This document shows positions 23,499-36,210 of a stretch of DNA of 64,000 bases, in pieces (position 1 is the stretch's first letter; every line of letters begins with the position of its first letter). The translations under genes were made by a program, and so were the position numbers. Under the pieces are notes generated by a model. The model was not told the origin of the DNA. It saw only the letters and a program-made list of their open reading frames with translations, and searched no databases. The stretch covers positions 15,456,018 through 15,520,017 of the forward strand of contig JAKJHU010000030.1 of assembly GCA_022316685.1 (NCBI GenBank), given 5' to 3'. This DNA comes from Progne subis subis. Its lineage: Eukaryota; Chordata; Aves; Passeriformes; Hirundinidae.

Positions 23499-23529
<31 letters not shown>
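23385..23529 (+). repeat. GTTT/GGTT-rich tract followed by 30 C
   Basis: From about 23385 to 23499 the + strand is nearly free of A and C and is made of GGTT and GTTT words. It passes directly into 30 uninterrupted C at 23500-23529. Read on the minus strand this is 30 G followed by A/C-rich units. The exact count of C may be an assembly estimate. Confidence 0.95.
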
Positions 23530-23532
<3 letters not shown>

Positions 23533-25274
23533 CTTTTCTAGGAACAGACAGGGTAGATGCTACAATGATCTGCCTTCCAGGATGAGTTACCATTAATGAT
23601 TATGTATCTTTTATGCAGAGTTTGACATTTCTGTTCTAGAACAGATGAACGAGGAAATATTATATTCTCATATTGTTTTGCTACTTAGAAATAAACTAGG
23701 ATTTGCAGGAAAAAAGCTTTCTCAACATGGTTTTTAGATATGGTGCAAAGAGTGAAGCAGTTAAATACAACCTTATTTCAACAGAAAATTAAGCTGATAT
23801 ATTTTCTTCTCCAATATTTGCTGCCACTGTGATGAAAGGAAGCTGCATGGTTGTTCCCCGTCCCCAGCCAGGTGCCACAGGTAGCTCGAATGCTCAGGGA
23901 GGAGAACGGTGCTGTATCACCTTCAGCTTGTCTTCCCTTGGCAGTTCTGTGTGAAGGAGGCCTTCTTAACTTTGAATTTCAGCAGCAGCCAAGGTGCAGA
24001 AATGAAATTGGGCAAATACATCTCTGTGGCAGTAAGGATGAGATCATGCCTCAGAGCAGTTTCTGTTCTGCTCATCCTTCAGACAGTTTTCAGGCATTTT
24101 CTTTAAATCTGAGAGCCTTTATTATGCAGCTACTTTAGCTGAGTTTGTGAAGTAATGAAAAATCTTCACCTCTGATATGTGTCAAAACACTGTCAGACAG
24201 GTTTTATGTGAACAGCAAGTGATTTTTCTGTAGTCTGTTTTCAGATCTATCTTAGTTTCCTAAATTCCCACATCTTATTTTTAATGGAAAACATTTTCAT
24301 TTTTCTACTCAAACTTTCTTAGACTGTAAGCAGTAGAAAAGAGTGTTGTTTGATTTTTCCTGTTTTTAACCATTTCTTGTACCCCCAAGTGGCTATGTTA
24401 TCTTTTCCAAATAACTGAGTACTTGGAGGAGTATTCACTAAATTTGATAATACCAGAAAGTTCTAAATGATTACAGGTGTGGTAAGGAAAAATTTTTGTG
24501 TGCTTAACACTACCTGACTGATGCTCTCCTCAGACATAAGGGTCCTGGATCTGCAAAGTGCTTAGTGATCTCCTTTTGATTAAGTGAAATGCTTAAGCAA
24601 GTTGCTTAAATTAAATTTTATGAGTAGATCCTTTGAAATGAGTGAGATTTCTGGCATGTTTCACTTCCTTATTGGAGCATGACCACAGTGCAGAGCCTTG
24701 CAAGAGTGAGCCCATATGTCCTAGGGTGACTTTATGAGACTTGCTATCGGATCTAAACCTTGCAGGAACTGTAACTTTGCATTTTCTATCTTCTGTAAGT
24801 TTAAAATCCTTATGTTTGAATTTGTATTACTGAGTCTTTTTATTTCATGCCAGAATACATATATATATTTATACACACATACATACACACATATCAAAGG
24901 TGTCTGTCTTCTGGCAGAAAGGAGGAGAAATTTTGTCTTTACAAAATGAAATATATCAGTTTAAATTTATGATACTCTGCATGGAGAGCTAATCAGAAGG
25001 TATAATCTTTACTCCTGTGACCCTATCTTCCACTACTGTATTTGCTGAAGGTTATTTAGTGTCACGTTTGGTGCACAAAGGATGACAGATTTCATAGCCC
25101 TTTTGTAGCAGCTGATAACGTGCACTTTGGAATCCTTGATAACTGCGGGTTCTGCAAACACACAGCAGATGCACGTTTCAGTAGTGATTTTGTGGAAAGT
25201 GCTAAGATTTGAGTGAATGACAATATTGCTGGTTATGCCAAAGAGTTTAAGGACTGAATTTGGCTAATGAAGGA

Positions 25275-25278
<4 letters not shown>
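23530..25278. other. Intron, nothing assigned
   Basis: AT-rich sequence with a small TATA/ACAC patch at about 24857-24896. No exon or repeat family was recognised. Confidence 0.45.

Positions 25279-25306
<28 letters not shown>
25279..25306 (+). repeat. Poly-T tract
   Basis: 28 uninterrupted T. No retroposed gene body adjoins it on either side. Confidence 0.98.
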
Positions 25307-25309
<3 letters not shown>

Positions 25310-25854
25310 GGGAGACAAATCATTTTGAGACTCAATAGTAGTTTAGGCAAGTTTTTGTCACAGGAAACCAGTCATTCTAATGTAGCTTGGAAAGTAGCTA
25401 CACTGCAGTTATAAGGAACTTTCTTGCATTCTCCACTGAAGAAAAAAGAAAGCCTGTGAGTTTTTGAAAGGAAAAAGTGTGTATCATTTTGCTAGGATGG
25501 TTTTATAGTCATTATCAATAAGCAAATATTTTGAAAGGAGAAGATTTTTAATTATTGTTCAAATAGATGCCATATGCCCTGCCGATACATGTATTTTAAG
25601 TTATGCATATGCTGAGAAATAATGATGTGAAAAAATGTTTTTTTAGATACAGTTTGCAGTAGAAAAAATGTCACTTTGAAAGGAATTATCTTTAATTTTT
25701 TAGAACAGTCTATGACAGATTCCAGGAAAGGCTAAGGCCTTTGATTTGCTTTTAGTAGGATAAGAAAATAAGCTGCATCAAGATACTGTGTATTATATTG
25801 CTTGACGAGTTTCATCCATTTAATCCTCACATCATCACACTGAAGTAGCCAAGT

Positions 25855-25906
25855 TAATTTTACTTCTTACCACACAGCAGTAATTTTACTTCTCACCACA
25901 CAGGTG
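25855..25906 (+). repeat. 26-bp tandem duplication
   Basis: Two adjacent 26-base units, TAATTTTACTTCTTACCACA... and TAATTTTACTTCTCACCACA..., differ at only a few positions. This is a local slippage-type duplication. Confidence 0.85.
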
Positions 25907-26261
25907 AAATTTGAAGAAATAGTTGAAGTTACTTGTATGGACTCACATAACTGATTTGCAGATCTGGATTTCTCTTCAGTTGTAGTTGACTTCTTAGTTG
26001 GCCTATTTTTGTTCCTATACTTAGCTCTGATGGCAGAGATTCAGCTGAAAAGTAATGTTAGTGTATTTTTCCTTATATTTTCAATGTAAAAAATGACTTA
26101 AAATCTCCTTACTGACTAATTATAAGAAAACAACTTTAGCACAAGAGTTGAAAATTCCAGCTGAAAGTGGGATTGGTGTTATGACAGTTGAGTGGTGTGT
26201 GTGGGATACGCACTTTTCATTTACGTAAAATGCCTTACAGACAGCCTTGACTAGTAAAGAA

Positions 26262-26450
26262 ATGAAAGAGGATCCGGCACTTGGGAGGGTCATTTGAAGT
26301 TTAGGAGACCTCGGTTTAGGTCTTTGGTTTGTTGCACTCGTGTTGTCTTAGATGGAGTCATTTAGTTTCAGAACAGATCACTGGGAGTTAGATCCCTAAA
26401 AACTTTTGTGTGTCTGGACTTTTGTCCTAGGGTGACAACTTCTGAATGAA
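26262..26450 (+). repeat. Old SINE (MIR/CORE-like), sense
   Basis: AGGAGACCTCGGTTTAGGTC (B-box part), then GTTGTCTTAGATGGAGTCAT (for 'gtgaccttgggcaagtca') and TGGGAGTTAGATCCCTAAAA (for 'gggagttaggcgcctaaata') appear in the order of old sauropsid SINE copies. Divergence is high. Confidence 0.5.
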
Positions 26451-26739
26451 TGAAACCATCAGAAGTTTCCTTCTGCAATCTGGAATGATCCAGGGTAAAA
26501 ATTAGTGGGTTTTTTTCCTGCCAAAAATGCAGAAGCTTGCATTAGCAATAACTGTGTTAGTGGATTAATGAAAAACATCAATTGCCAATAGATCTGGTGA
26601 GGGTTTCTTTGGTGAAATGATTGCCTTTCTAATTAAATTGATTGAAATAAGAAATTTCTTACTTTGGCATTTAGAGGTCTGACATGTAATTCAGAGTTAA
26701 AATGAAAGAGGAATCAACCCACCCCCTGCAACAACTCTT

Positions 26740-27050
26740 CTCCATTATGAGTAACTTGGAGTATAAGAGACCTGAGTTTCAGTCTTGGTGATTTAAAATC
26801 AGAACTTGACTGACACTTGGCCTACTAAGTGGTTGACTGTAACTCTGCAATAGTCTCCCTCTCTCTCTGTCCACAATGTGTTTAACTGTATATAAAAATG
26901 GCAACAACTGCAGAAAGAATTACTGAGAGACGATGACTTTTTAGCCCTGTAGTAAAGCACTCAGCTGAGGTAGGATGTATCTAAATCAGAAAGAGCATCA
27001 GATGTAGGTCTCTCCTGTTATAAATATCTGCCCTTCTAATCAGCAGATGC
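26740..27050 (+). repeat. Cluster of decayed tRNA-like SINE pieces
   Basis: AAGAGACCTGAGTTTCAGTC (about 26765) resembles a SINE B-box region. TGGCCTACTAAGTGGTTGAC (about 26819) and TTAGCCCTGTAGTAAAGCAC (26941-26960) both resemble A boxes of the type 'tagcccagtggttaaagcac'. The blocks suggest two or more old SINE copies in one area. Exact limits cannot be set by eye. Confidence 0.4.
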
Positions 27051-30000
27051 TTGAGGATAAGATCTTCTCTTTCTATGTCTGTCATCTAATTTATACATAT
27101 ATTTTTTAAAGATCTGCATTTTAAACCATTGCAAAAGTCTTTTCAGGATGTAATTCTTGGTTTTATATCAGCCTGGCTTTCAGGTCAGCACCAAGTCTAT
27201 AAAATTTAGAAAGGAAGTAGAGTGTTACATGGAAATAATTTTTTATTATTATTATACACTTAGGGATTATGCTTAGGTTAATTTATTGCTACTGCTATGG
27301 GATAATTCTCTCTTAACTGAGCACATTGATGGCTACCAGCATGGCATTTTTAGTGTTTGTATGAATATATAGATCAGAAAGGGAGCTTCTAGATGCTGCT
27401 TCTATTCCCTTGATGTTGCATTCAATCACAATATCTAATAAAATGGCATCTTAAAAACCATTAATTTCTTCTCCTTTGTTTCACTTGGAAGGATGATGAA
27501 AAACCTTAGAACTTTGCTCAGATGGTGAGAAATTTTCAAGCAAAATAAGTTGGTGACCAAATTTTTGCTCATTGTTCCTAATCCAGCACTGTACCCTGAC
27601 TTATAGAGGTGCTCTCCCTCAATGGAGTTTAGTTTGATTCAGTCAGTTCCTGTATTTCTTGACTCTCTGGCAATCCAGTAATGCCACATGGAAACTTATA
27701 AAATCTCATGGCATGTGACCATACTTGAACTCATCAGAGATGTTCTATAAATTTCAGATGAGTGAGAAGCATAGGTACTAAACCTTGACTGTATCTAAAA
27801 TTCAGAAATGTTAAATAGATGTATTATACCCTATTGGAAATCTGCTTTCTGGTAATAAATCACCAGTGATTTCACTGAGAGTTTTCATTCACTTCTTTCC
27901 TGGTGTAGTAATACATAACTATTTCGCAAATGTGAGCTGTGAAAATACAAGGACTGCCTCTGTCCTTGTAGCTAAGTACAATTTTACTTTCCATTATATC
28001 TGTTGCCTGCTATTCAGGAAGATTTAAAAGTCAGATGATACAGGTATTCCACTCTTTTGCCATGAGCTTACAGTCCAAATTTTAAGTGTGATCACAAGAA
28101 AACAGGTGAAGAGCAGTCCAAGGAGAAAAAAATCAAAGAAAGAGGAAAGGGAGAAAATCCCAGTGTTAAAATATTTAAATGAGATGCTCTCATTTTGAAG
28201 TTAGTATATTGAGGAGGAAGGAGAAAAATAAAGCTTAGTGGAGCTTTAAATTTAGAGAACTTTGTTTTATTTACTCTTTTTTTTTTTTTCTGTTACTTGA
28301 ATCTTTATCTAGGGGGGGCAGTAGGTTTTTTCACTATTTCTATATGTCGTTTATATGGTGGGACTGTGCCATCAGTATGCAAGAGGATCAGTGGAAATAC
28401 TAATTCAAGTAGAACTCTACTACTCCAGGTAATGCATTTGTATTGACTGCTGGGACAAAACACATTTGAGGAGAAACAGGCAAGTAGTTTTGAGACAATG
28501 CTGACTAAATAACAATCCATTAGTGCATATCACACTGCATGGTAACTTCAGAACACTCCAGTTCAGAGAAAGTAAAACTCTTGGTGTTTTTATGGGTCCT
28601 GAAACTATTTACAGTGTGGCTCTTTGGTGTTTCCTTCAGAACTGTGGCAGGTTGAGGTAGACCTTGCTTTGGTAAACGCCAGTGTAGCTCTGAAATCAGT
28701 GGAATTTCCCTTTTCTCTGTTCTATACTGGCAACAGATAATAACATGCAAAATAGTAGTGTACAGCAAGATTAATAAACATCCTCTAATTCCATATTGGA
28801 TGTTCATGCACATTGGCTGCTTACTGTAATTTTTGACATCCATATTATTTCATTACCCTCTTAAAAGCCATAGGTATCGATAAACTCAGAGTAGAATATG
28901 GTTTTTTTCCAACTTGAATTTTATATCATTAATACACTGGAGATCTCCTCCACACTCCCCCAAATCTGTTAGATCTTGAGCTGAAATGGAGGAATAAAGC
29001 TAGAGAAGCATTAAAGTACTGCAACACCCATCCTTTAGGTTTGTGGACCTCAGACTAGATGCTAGAGCCTGGAGTTAAGTGTCTTGGCTCCCAGAAAGAG
29101 AGCTGTGGCACACCTGCTTGAACAGCTTTGTTCAGTGACAAATCTGTTCCGTCAGCACAGAGTGCTTTACATCAGAATGTCAATCACAGTATTGCATAAG
29201 TTGACTAAAAATGTGCCAACTTTAAAGTAACACAAAGGTAATGAATCTCTTTTACTGCGAGACTGAGACTGAGCACCTGTGCTTGTATTATGTAGCTGGA
29301 GAGGAAATGGACCATGGCTCTAATCTGTAGATTTAGAATTTCAGACTCTCAAATGATTACTGATGTTATCGGTATAAGCTGAAGTGCTAATTCTATGTAT
29401 TGTTTCTCAGGGGTAACCTAAGAGATGTTGCTTTCAATCTCCATTAGCATAAAGTCAAAGAAATCAAACACCTTTGTTGGCATTTACATTTACCCTTAAA
29501 CAGGCTTGGAGCATTCATATGTTTTGTCACAACTGAGGAGCGGTTGAAGTTGTCACCTTTCAGCAGGCATTAGCTCTGATTTCAGATATAGCAGCTGACT
29601 TTACAAGTGTGGATAGGTTTATCGTGTCTTATCATCTCAAATGTGGATGTAGATTTGTGTTACCAGGCTTGCAGTGAATGATTTTAGGATTAAAGACAAG
29701 TTGCTTAACAGGTGTTCCAACAGGCACGAAACATACCTGTTGAGGGAGAGAAGCAGTTAATGGAGTGAGGGTGAGAGTGCTCATGTTTTATACAATAGCC
29801 TTGTGACTACAGCAGTTTCCCAGGAAGTGATGCCAATAAATTCACAAATAAGCACCAAAAAAAAAAGCCCTTATGAGGAAGATGAGATATTTGACTCCTC
29901 TCTGGATCCTCCCCTGACTGGATTACTGGAGACTGGATGATACCAGGAAAACATTGCTGTTGGCTTTCCCTGCCTCGTGCCCTCTGTAGCAATTTTCATT

Positions 30001-30463
30001 ACTCATCATCAGAGTTAGACTGCTGGATGGGATGGAATTTACATCTGGCATCACACCATGGCTCACAGGCTTTTCAGCAACCCCTTGGCTGCAGGCAGGT
30101 GTGCAGAGGGCACTCTGCAGTCCTTCAGTTGAAGAAAAATGCCACCATGTGCAGCTGGAAGTGGAAGGGGGCTGGGGAGGACTGGAAGAGAGCGCATGAC
30201 TGTGTACTCCAGCAGTTAACCTGCAGCAAGAAATGGAAAGAAATCTGCGTTCTGTACCTCATCATCACCTTCTCTTCTTTCACTGGAATGAAGCTGTGCC
30301 TCCTTTCAAGTACCAGAGGTTGTGAGACAAACAATGTATTCTTAGATATTCAGACTGGGGCAGCTTTGGACAAGTACTGAACTCAGATCTTCAGATCCCT
30401 GGAGAACCTGGGAGAGACTTACTGGAGATAGATACCTTCAGGGTTAAGAGACCATGGAACAGA
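27051..30463. other. Intron, mostly unassigned
   Basis: AT-rich unique-looking sequence. Around 28055-28130, GAGCTTACAGTCCAAATTTT and a purine-rich follow-up may be a very old antisense repeat tail. The 147-codon frame at 29937-30380 shows no known domain and no supporting splice or promoter context. Confidence 0.4.
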
Positions 30464-30559
30464 TTTTTTCTTTTTTCTTTTCCTTTTCCTTTTTCCTTTT
30501 CCTTTTTCCTTTTTCCTTTTCCTTTTCCTTTTTCTTTTTCTTTTTCTTTTTTTCTTCTC
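30464..30559 (+). repeat. 96-base pure pyrimidine tract, (CCTTTT)n-like
   Basis: Every base is C or T. The tract is mostly CCTTTT and CCTTTTT units with CTTTTT units at the ends. Polypurine-polypyrimidine tracts of this length can form triplex DNA in vitro. Confidence 0.97.
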
Positions 30560-33500
30560 ATTTTGGACTTTAGTAGTTTGCTTCAGTTCTTTGGATCTGG
30601 CCCATCCTTAGGTATTCTCCCTCGCTTCGTATTTGAAAGTTGAAGGGTCAATCTGAGACTTAGTGAAATCAAAAGAAGTTTGTGCAGGAAGGCCGTTCAT
30701 GAGGATCTATCTAAGCTCCTAGTACAAACTTAAGTGGCTAGTTTATAGTCAGATAGTAAAACATGCAGAAAACCAATCCTTACTTATCACAGGATGGAAT
30801 ACTTCATGCAGAAAAGCTAAAGAATTTCCTTCGAGGGAAAAAAATGTGAAAGCTTTCTGATTGCTTTATCAGCTTCTCCAATAAAAATAGTAATTACTGC
30901 TATTTAAGACTAATGAATAAATCAGTGTATTAAAATGGGAACAAAAAAGTTTAACTAGCAGTCATATGTAGTCATTTGGCAGCTCTGTTATTAGTGTGGG
31001 CAAAGTAAGCTATTCACCTAACCTTTGCTGCAGCATCCATTGCTTTGGGTTTTTTGTGGGTCTTTTTTTTGTTGGGTTTTTTTTTTTTTTTCCCTACAGT
31101 GCAGATTGAATTCTTCCTTTCTGATCTCCAGAAGAGTTTTGTTTTGATGTCTGCATCTGTATTGTCAGATATCGACATTAGCTGAGCTCATATGCTGCAA
31201 TTCCACAAATACCTGCTCACCTAAGAAAACATGGCTGTGTAAATTGCTGCACTGAAATCGTGCCTGCGTATGGGTTTTGTCACATCACAGCTATGTCATG
31301 AAAAATATTTTCCATCTCTGTCGTACTCTCATCACCACTTCTCTCATTTTACCCAACTGCTCCCCAGCCTCAGTCAGCATCCTTCCTCCTTTTTCTGGAG
31401 CTGCTTTCCCTTTTCAGGTAGTGCCACAACCTCCTTCCTCCTTTCAGTCCTCCTCTTTAGAAGTGCCAGCTCCTCCTTAGAAGTGTCACAGAATATTTTA
31501 TCCATGATGGATGTACTTAGATTCACTAGTGAAGCCTTGCTGCCAGTCTTGTTTTGTCCTGAAAAAAAAAATTCATCATCCTGCTTCCAGCTCAGCAGTG
31601 TATACAGCACAAGCTGTAATTAGAAGAAAGTAGTGGCTATTGACCACTAACATAACAGTGGTGTGCTAGCTATGGCTTTACATTTTTTTTAGAGTTGGAA
31701 AAACTAGTAGCTGAGTGAGTCATGAAACCCAGTGTAGCAAAATTCAGTTGTAAATGAAAGAGGAACATTTCCATATTCTTAATTTGGCTTAATTCCTGTG
31801 CCTAATGGCTGTGTATATACCATAAACATTGTGAAGGAGCAACCATGGAAACACTTGTTTTCTTGCATTGCTAAATTTACTCAGGGTTGAATATTAACAC
31901 AGCGCCTGGCATTACTTTAAAAGCAAAAATAGCTAAAGCGTGACTCACTATGAGTCATTTACTGCTAGTCCTGCTATACTGCCTAGAGCTTGACATTGAA
32001 CAAGTTGGCAGCCAGCATTGCTGCATTTTTTTCTAGGAACTTTGAACACATTTCATTCTTGTGAATTCTCTTGTGCAACAATATTGAACACAGCAATGTG
32101 TTTATTTTTCTTCCAAAGTCAAATGAATCAGAAAATGGTGAAACAAAGAGTATTTTTCTTGGAGATTCTATAAGACATGGATTCTGAGAATTATTTTTTT
32201 AACTGCAATAATGAAATGATTGCATGCATGTTAAAAGTTAATTATATTTTATTCAGATTATGTAAGGTATATTTTATATATATTAAAATACCCGTATTGT
32301 TATATTTGATTTGCATTTTCGGCAAAGGCATATGCGGAATCAGAAAGCTAAGCCTCTGTAGGCTGAGAATGTTTTCTCTTGAGTTGGCAAAGGTTGTGTG
32401 ATGGGAGGGCAGACAGCTCTGAAGGGGCAGACAAAATGAGGCAACTGCATTCCTATTGGCTTCTTCATGTAAAAGGCACACCCTAAATATGGTGCTGGGC
32501 ATCTGACAGTGAGTAGCTTGTTGGCTGACTGTGGGAATGCCTAAAAAGATCAGCTGATTTCAGATGGGAAGAGGTAATGAGAGAGGGCTGAAACCAAAAG
32601 CAACTTGCTGAGACAACCATGTGATGAGATCCTGAAATACACTAGCAGAGCCAAATATCACTCTTCATTACACTAAAATTTTGATTCCACCTAAATGTTA
32701 TTTCTAACTAAAAGCCACTTCTTAGAACAATAGATAGGGAAATTCTTTGATATTTTCCATATTTTTTTCCTTCGTAAAAATATTGCTATGATAATTGAAG
32801 AAAAATCTTATCAGCATACAACCTTCTGCATGTGTTCAGAGGAGGCGCCAAAAATCAAACTGAAATATTAATAATGTAAGTTCAAAACAGCTACCAATGT
32901 AAAACCCCACACCCCTTGGTATGGAGAAAAAGCTTCCTATGTATCTCTTCCTTTAACTACAGATTATGGAAATCGAGACTGTAAGTTATATTAATCTGTA
33001 CATTTAATAATATGTGCTGTGCAGGATCTTTGTAAGCTAAAGCATTTTCTCTGTCTAATCTCTTAGAACATCAACTTCAAAAATTTCTCTTGAAGTGGTT
33101 TCCCTATTAAAAAAATCTCATTATGATGACTCAAGAGAGAAATAAGAATGATTAATTAAGCTTAACAGTGACATCCTAAGCATTGTCCTGATATGCACTC
33201 TCCTGTCTCATTTCAATGTGAATTTGTGATCACTGCACTGAAGACTTCTCTTTAAAATTTAAAATTGTTCAGCAAATTTAACTAAATAAGTTTAAAAAAT
33301 TTTTTTCTTTGTTTTCCTGACTGACAATCATACTAAAAATGATACCATTATTTTCCTAAACCTAGACTAAAAAAAATGATTGTTTTATATCAAACAGTAT
33401 AAAGCGGGAAAGGATTTTGATTTTTTTTTTCTTTGTTACCTCTTTGACAGTGACCCCCAAATCCTTGTTACTAAAATGGTTTCAGTACTTAATCATGGGT

Positions 33501-36139
33501 ATATGCTCTTTAGCAAACACTTCATAGCTACTGAATAGACTGTGCCTCAGCCCCGCCTCCAGGCATGTTAGGCAGAACACAGACATGAGAATTTATGATA
33601 GGAGTAAGACTATGCCTTTTAAAAGACAGCTTTGTGTAGGAGGTTTTTCTGCCCAGAGGATCATCAGAAAGATTGGAGCTGCCTAAGGCATAATATCTCT
33701 TGGGCATCTCTGTACATGCTGTGTAAGTAATGTCTCTATTAAGCTATAGCAAATTATTCCCCTCCCGTATGCAAGTGTTTCCGTGTATATGTTCACACAT
33801 TGACATAGTAAGGGCAAGGCAGTGCAGTCTCTAGGACAGATGAGAAGACTGTGCTGAGTTCTAGATTGACACACGGAGGCACAGTCTAGAAGTTAACGAG
33901 AACTTTATTACAAAGTATTTACTTTTTTTTTTTTCCTATAAATACATACGAAATACTCTGTTGAATACGTAACATCCTGTTACGTATGCATCTCAAAATG
34001 ACAGGTGAAAGCTCTCAGTTCTCAAATCACTAGCTATTCCAGTTATGAATCCAAGATGATTTTCTTTAATATTTTCACATGACAGAGAAAACAGAACACA
34101 TTATTGAAAGCTGTAAATCATGCAGAGTGCTGTAAGAATTTGTACCCACTTAACCACTGCAAGCTCTGAGGATGAAGATCTTGCTGCATTCTTTACCTGA
34201 GTCTTGAAGTGTGCTTGAGATGCAGTATAGGCACCATGGCGTCTGTGAGTTGTCAACAGAAAAGTGACAGGAATTTTGGACTAACAAAATAGGTTCTGTG
34301 GATATATCCAGGTTCTGCACTGCTTTCAACAGCAGAGTAGAGGCTTTTTTCCCCCACCCTTCAAATTGATTTTATCAGGTACCTCTAATCTGAGGAACTC
34401 TTTCATATGTAATGAATGGATAGAATGCTTAGGGTATAATTTGTTATTCCCATGGAGTTGTGAATAATATAGTTATTACTAAACAAATTTGCCATTAAAT
34501 TACTTGCACAGCATGAACTACAGAGGGCCAGAAAAAACCTGTTCTTTGTCTGTTGCACTATTTTTATGTAACTGTGCCCTATTAGAACCAACCTTTCTGA
34601 CTGAGGTTGTCCTGTGAGCCTTTAATCTTAAAAATAGCCCTTTTTTGCTACAGTTTGTATGAGGTTGATTCACAAGCATAGTCATACAAGATCCAGTGGC
34701 ATCACTGAATTGTTAATCACTGTCACCTTTTGAAAAGTGTCTGAATGTCAAAATGCTCATTTCTAAACAGCTGCCAAGTGCTTTCCTTTTTCAAAAGCTG
34801 TTAGTCTAGCAGATTTCATCACCTCTGTTTTTTGTTTCTTACACACTTAAAATCTATGGCAAGCTTTTTATGCTTCTGGTGGCAGGTGTATCTGTGATGT
34901 GTTAATGGACAAATTTGTCCTGAGATTAAGTACAGACCAGAAAAGAAGACAGATGTTTGCAATTGAAAAGATCTTCCAAGTTATGAGAGTCCTTAGACTT
35001 GGGGCAGTCAAGTCACCAAAGACTATGGGAATGAAGACGCAGGCTTTTCACTAAACAAGTTCAAAACTCCTCCTTTAAGGCATAAGTAGCTTGTGTCTTT
35101 CAGATCAATTGTACTCTTTGAGTAAATTAATATACTGAAGGTTGATTTGCTGCATCAACACTGCATATTGCAAAGCTAATTTCCTAAATCCACATTTAGG
35201 AATATAAGTCTGGAGCCATATTTTTAGTTTATCTATAAACTCAGAGTATCTCTTTAGCTCCTTCATTGAGAAGTTTGATTAACATCTTTATTATGTTGTC
35301 CTCTGTATAATGGGGAAAGTCTGCACCTCAGGATGAGTGTCTAAGACATGTGCAGACATATAGAGTTCCTCTGTCTGCCTTGTCTCTACATCTAGTCAGG
35401 CCAGTGCCATGTAAATGTGGCTGTACAAATTCTGAATCAGCACTAGTCTCCATCAGTTCAACCAAGGAAATGGGCAGAGAAGCTCTGTTTACACCCACCT
35501 CTATAGATGTGCCCTGAGATTCGCCAGAATTCCAGAGAACTGAGATTGTAATTAGAACAATGTGCTCAAACTTCTGCTTATATAGACTGTCTCAATGTGT
35601 GGGTTAATTTGCTTTTGCTGCTTATTCCTTCTGAGCAGTGGTCAAGCCTCTGCTTGAGACATCAGCATGATTAGTATTCCATTGAATATCTAGCTCATCA
35701 TTATTGTAATTTTTTAGGTGGATAAAAATAGATAGCGAGAAAAGAGAAGTGTTTAATAGGCTGTGAGCCTGTTGACTTACCTCCTCTTTAAAGAGACACA
35801 CAAAAAAAGACGTTTTGTATGTAGGATGGATGAAATATATTCTAAAATTTCTTGAAAAGAGATGTTAAGTGAAAGAGATCATGTTTGCAGTTTGGGTATT
35901 GTTTTAAACCTTAGTAAAATACTACAGAATGTGAATCAGTTGATGGTTATCTGTGATGAGCAGGTAAACAAAAGATGTATTTCCCAATGGGGTTTTCATA
36001 TGATGGTGACAAACTCCATTGCACAACAATGGTCACATTCCAAAGCTGCAACCAGGTTCTGGAGGGCTTAATTTCACAACTGCTTACTGTGTCCTATTGC
36101 ATTACAGTGACCTTTCAATAAAAAGGGAGATTGCTAGCT
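30560..36139. other. Intron, mostly unassigned
   Basis: AT-rich sequence with a T/G-rich patch at 31048-31092 and a pyrimidine-rich part at 31310-31480. No exon, RNA gene or clear repeat family was recognised. Confidence 0.45.
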
Positions 36140-36177
36140 GTTGGGTTTTTTTGTGGTTGGTTTTTTTTTTGTTTTTT

Positions 36178-36209
<32 letters not shown>
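36140..36209 (+). repeat. T/G-rich tract ending in 30 T
   Basis: GGTTTTTTTGTGGTTGG, then T runs broken by single G, ending in 30 uninterrupted T at 36180-36209. Confidence 0.95.

Positions 36210-36210
<1 letters not shown>

Noticed and set aside
29937..30380. 147-codon open frame on the + strand
   Set aside because: No recognisable domain, signal or splice context. The frame sits in intron and an overlapping minus-strand frame is also open. Nothing beyond length supports coding.
25279..36209. Long T runs as tails of processed pseudogenes
   Set aside because: No retrocopied coding sequence lies next to the runs at 25279 or 36180. They are simple low-complexity tracts.
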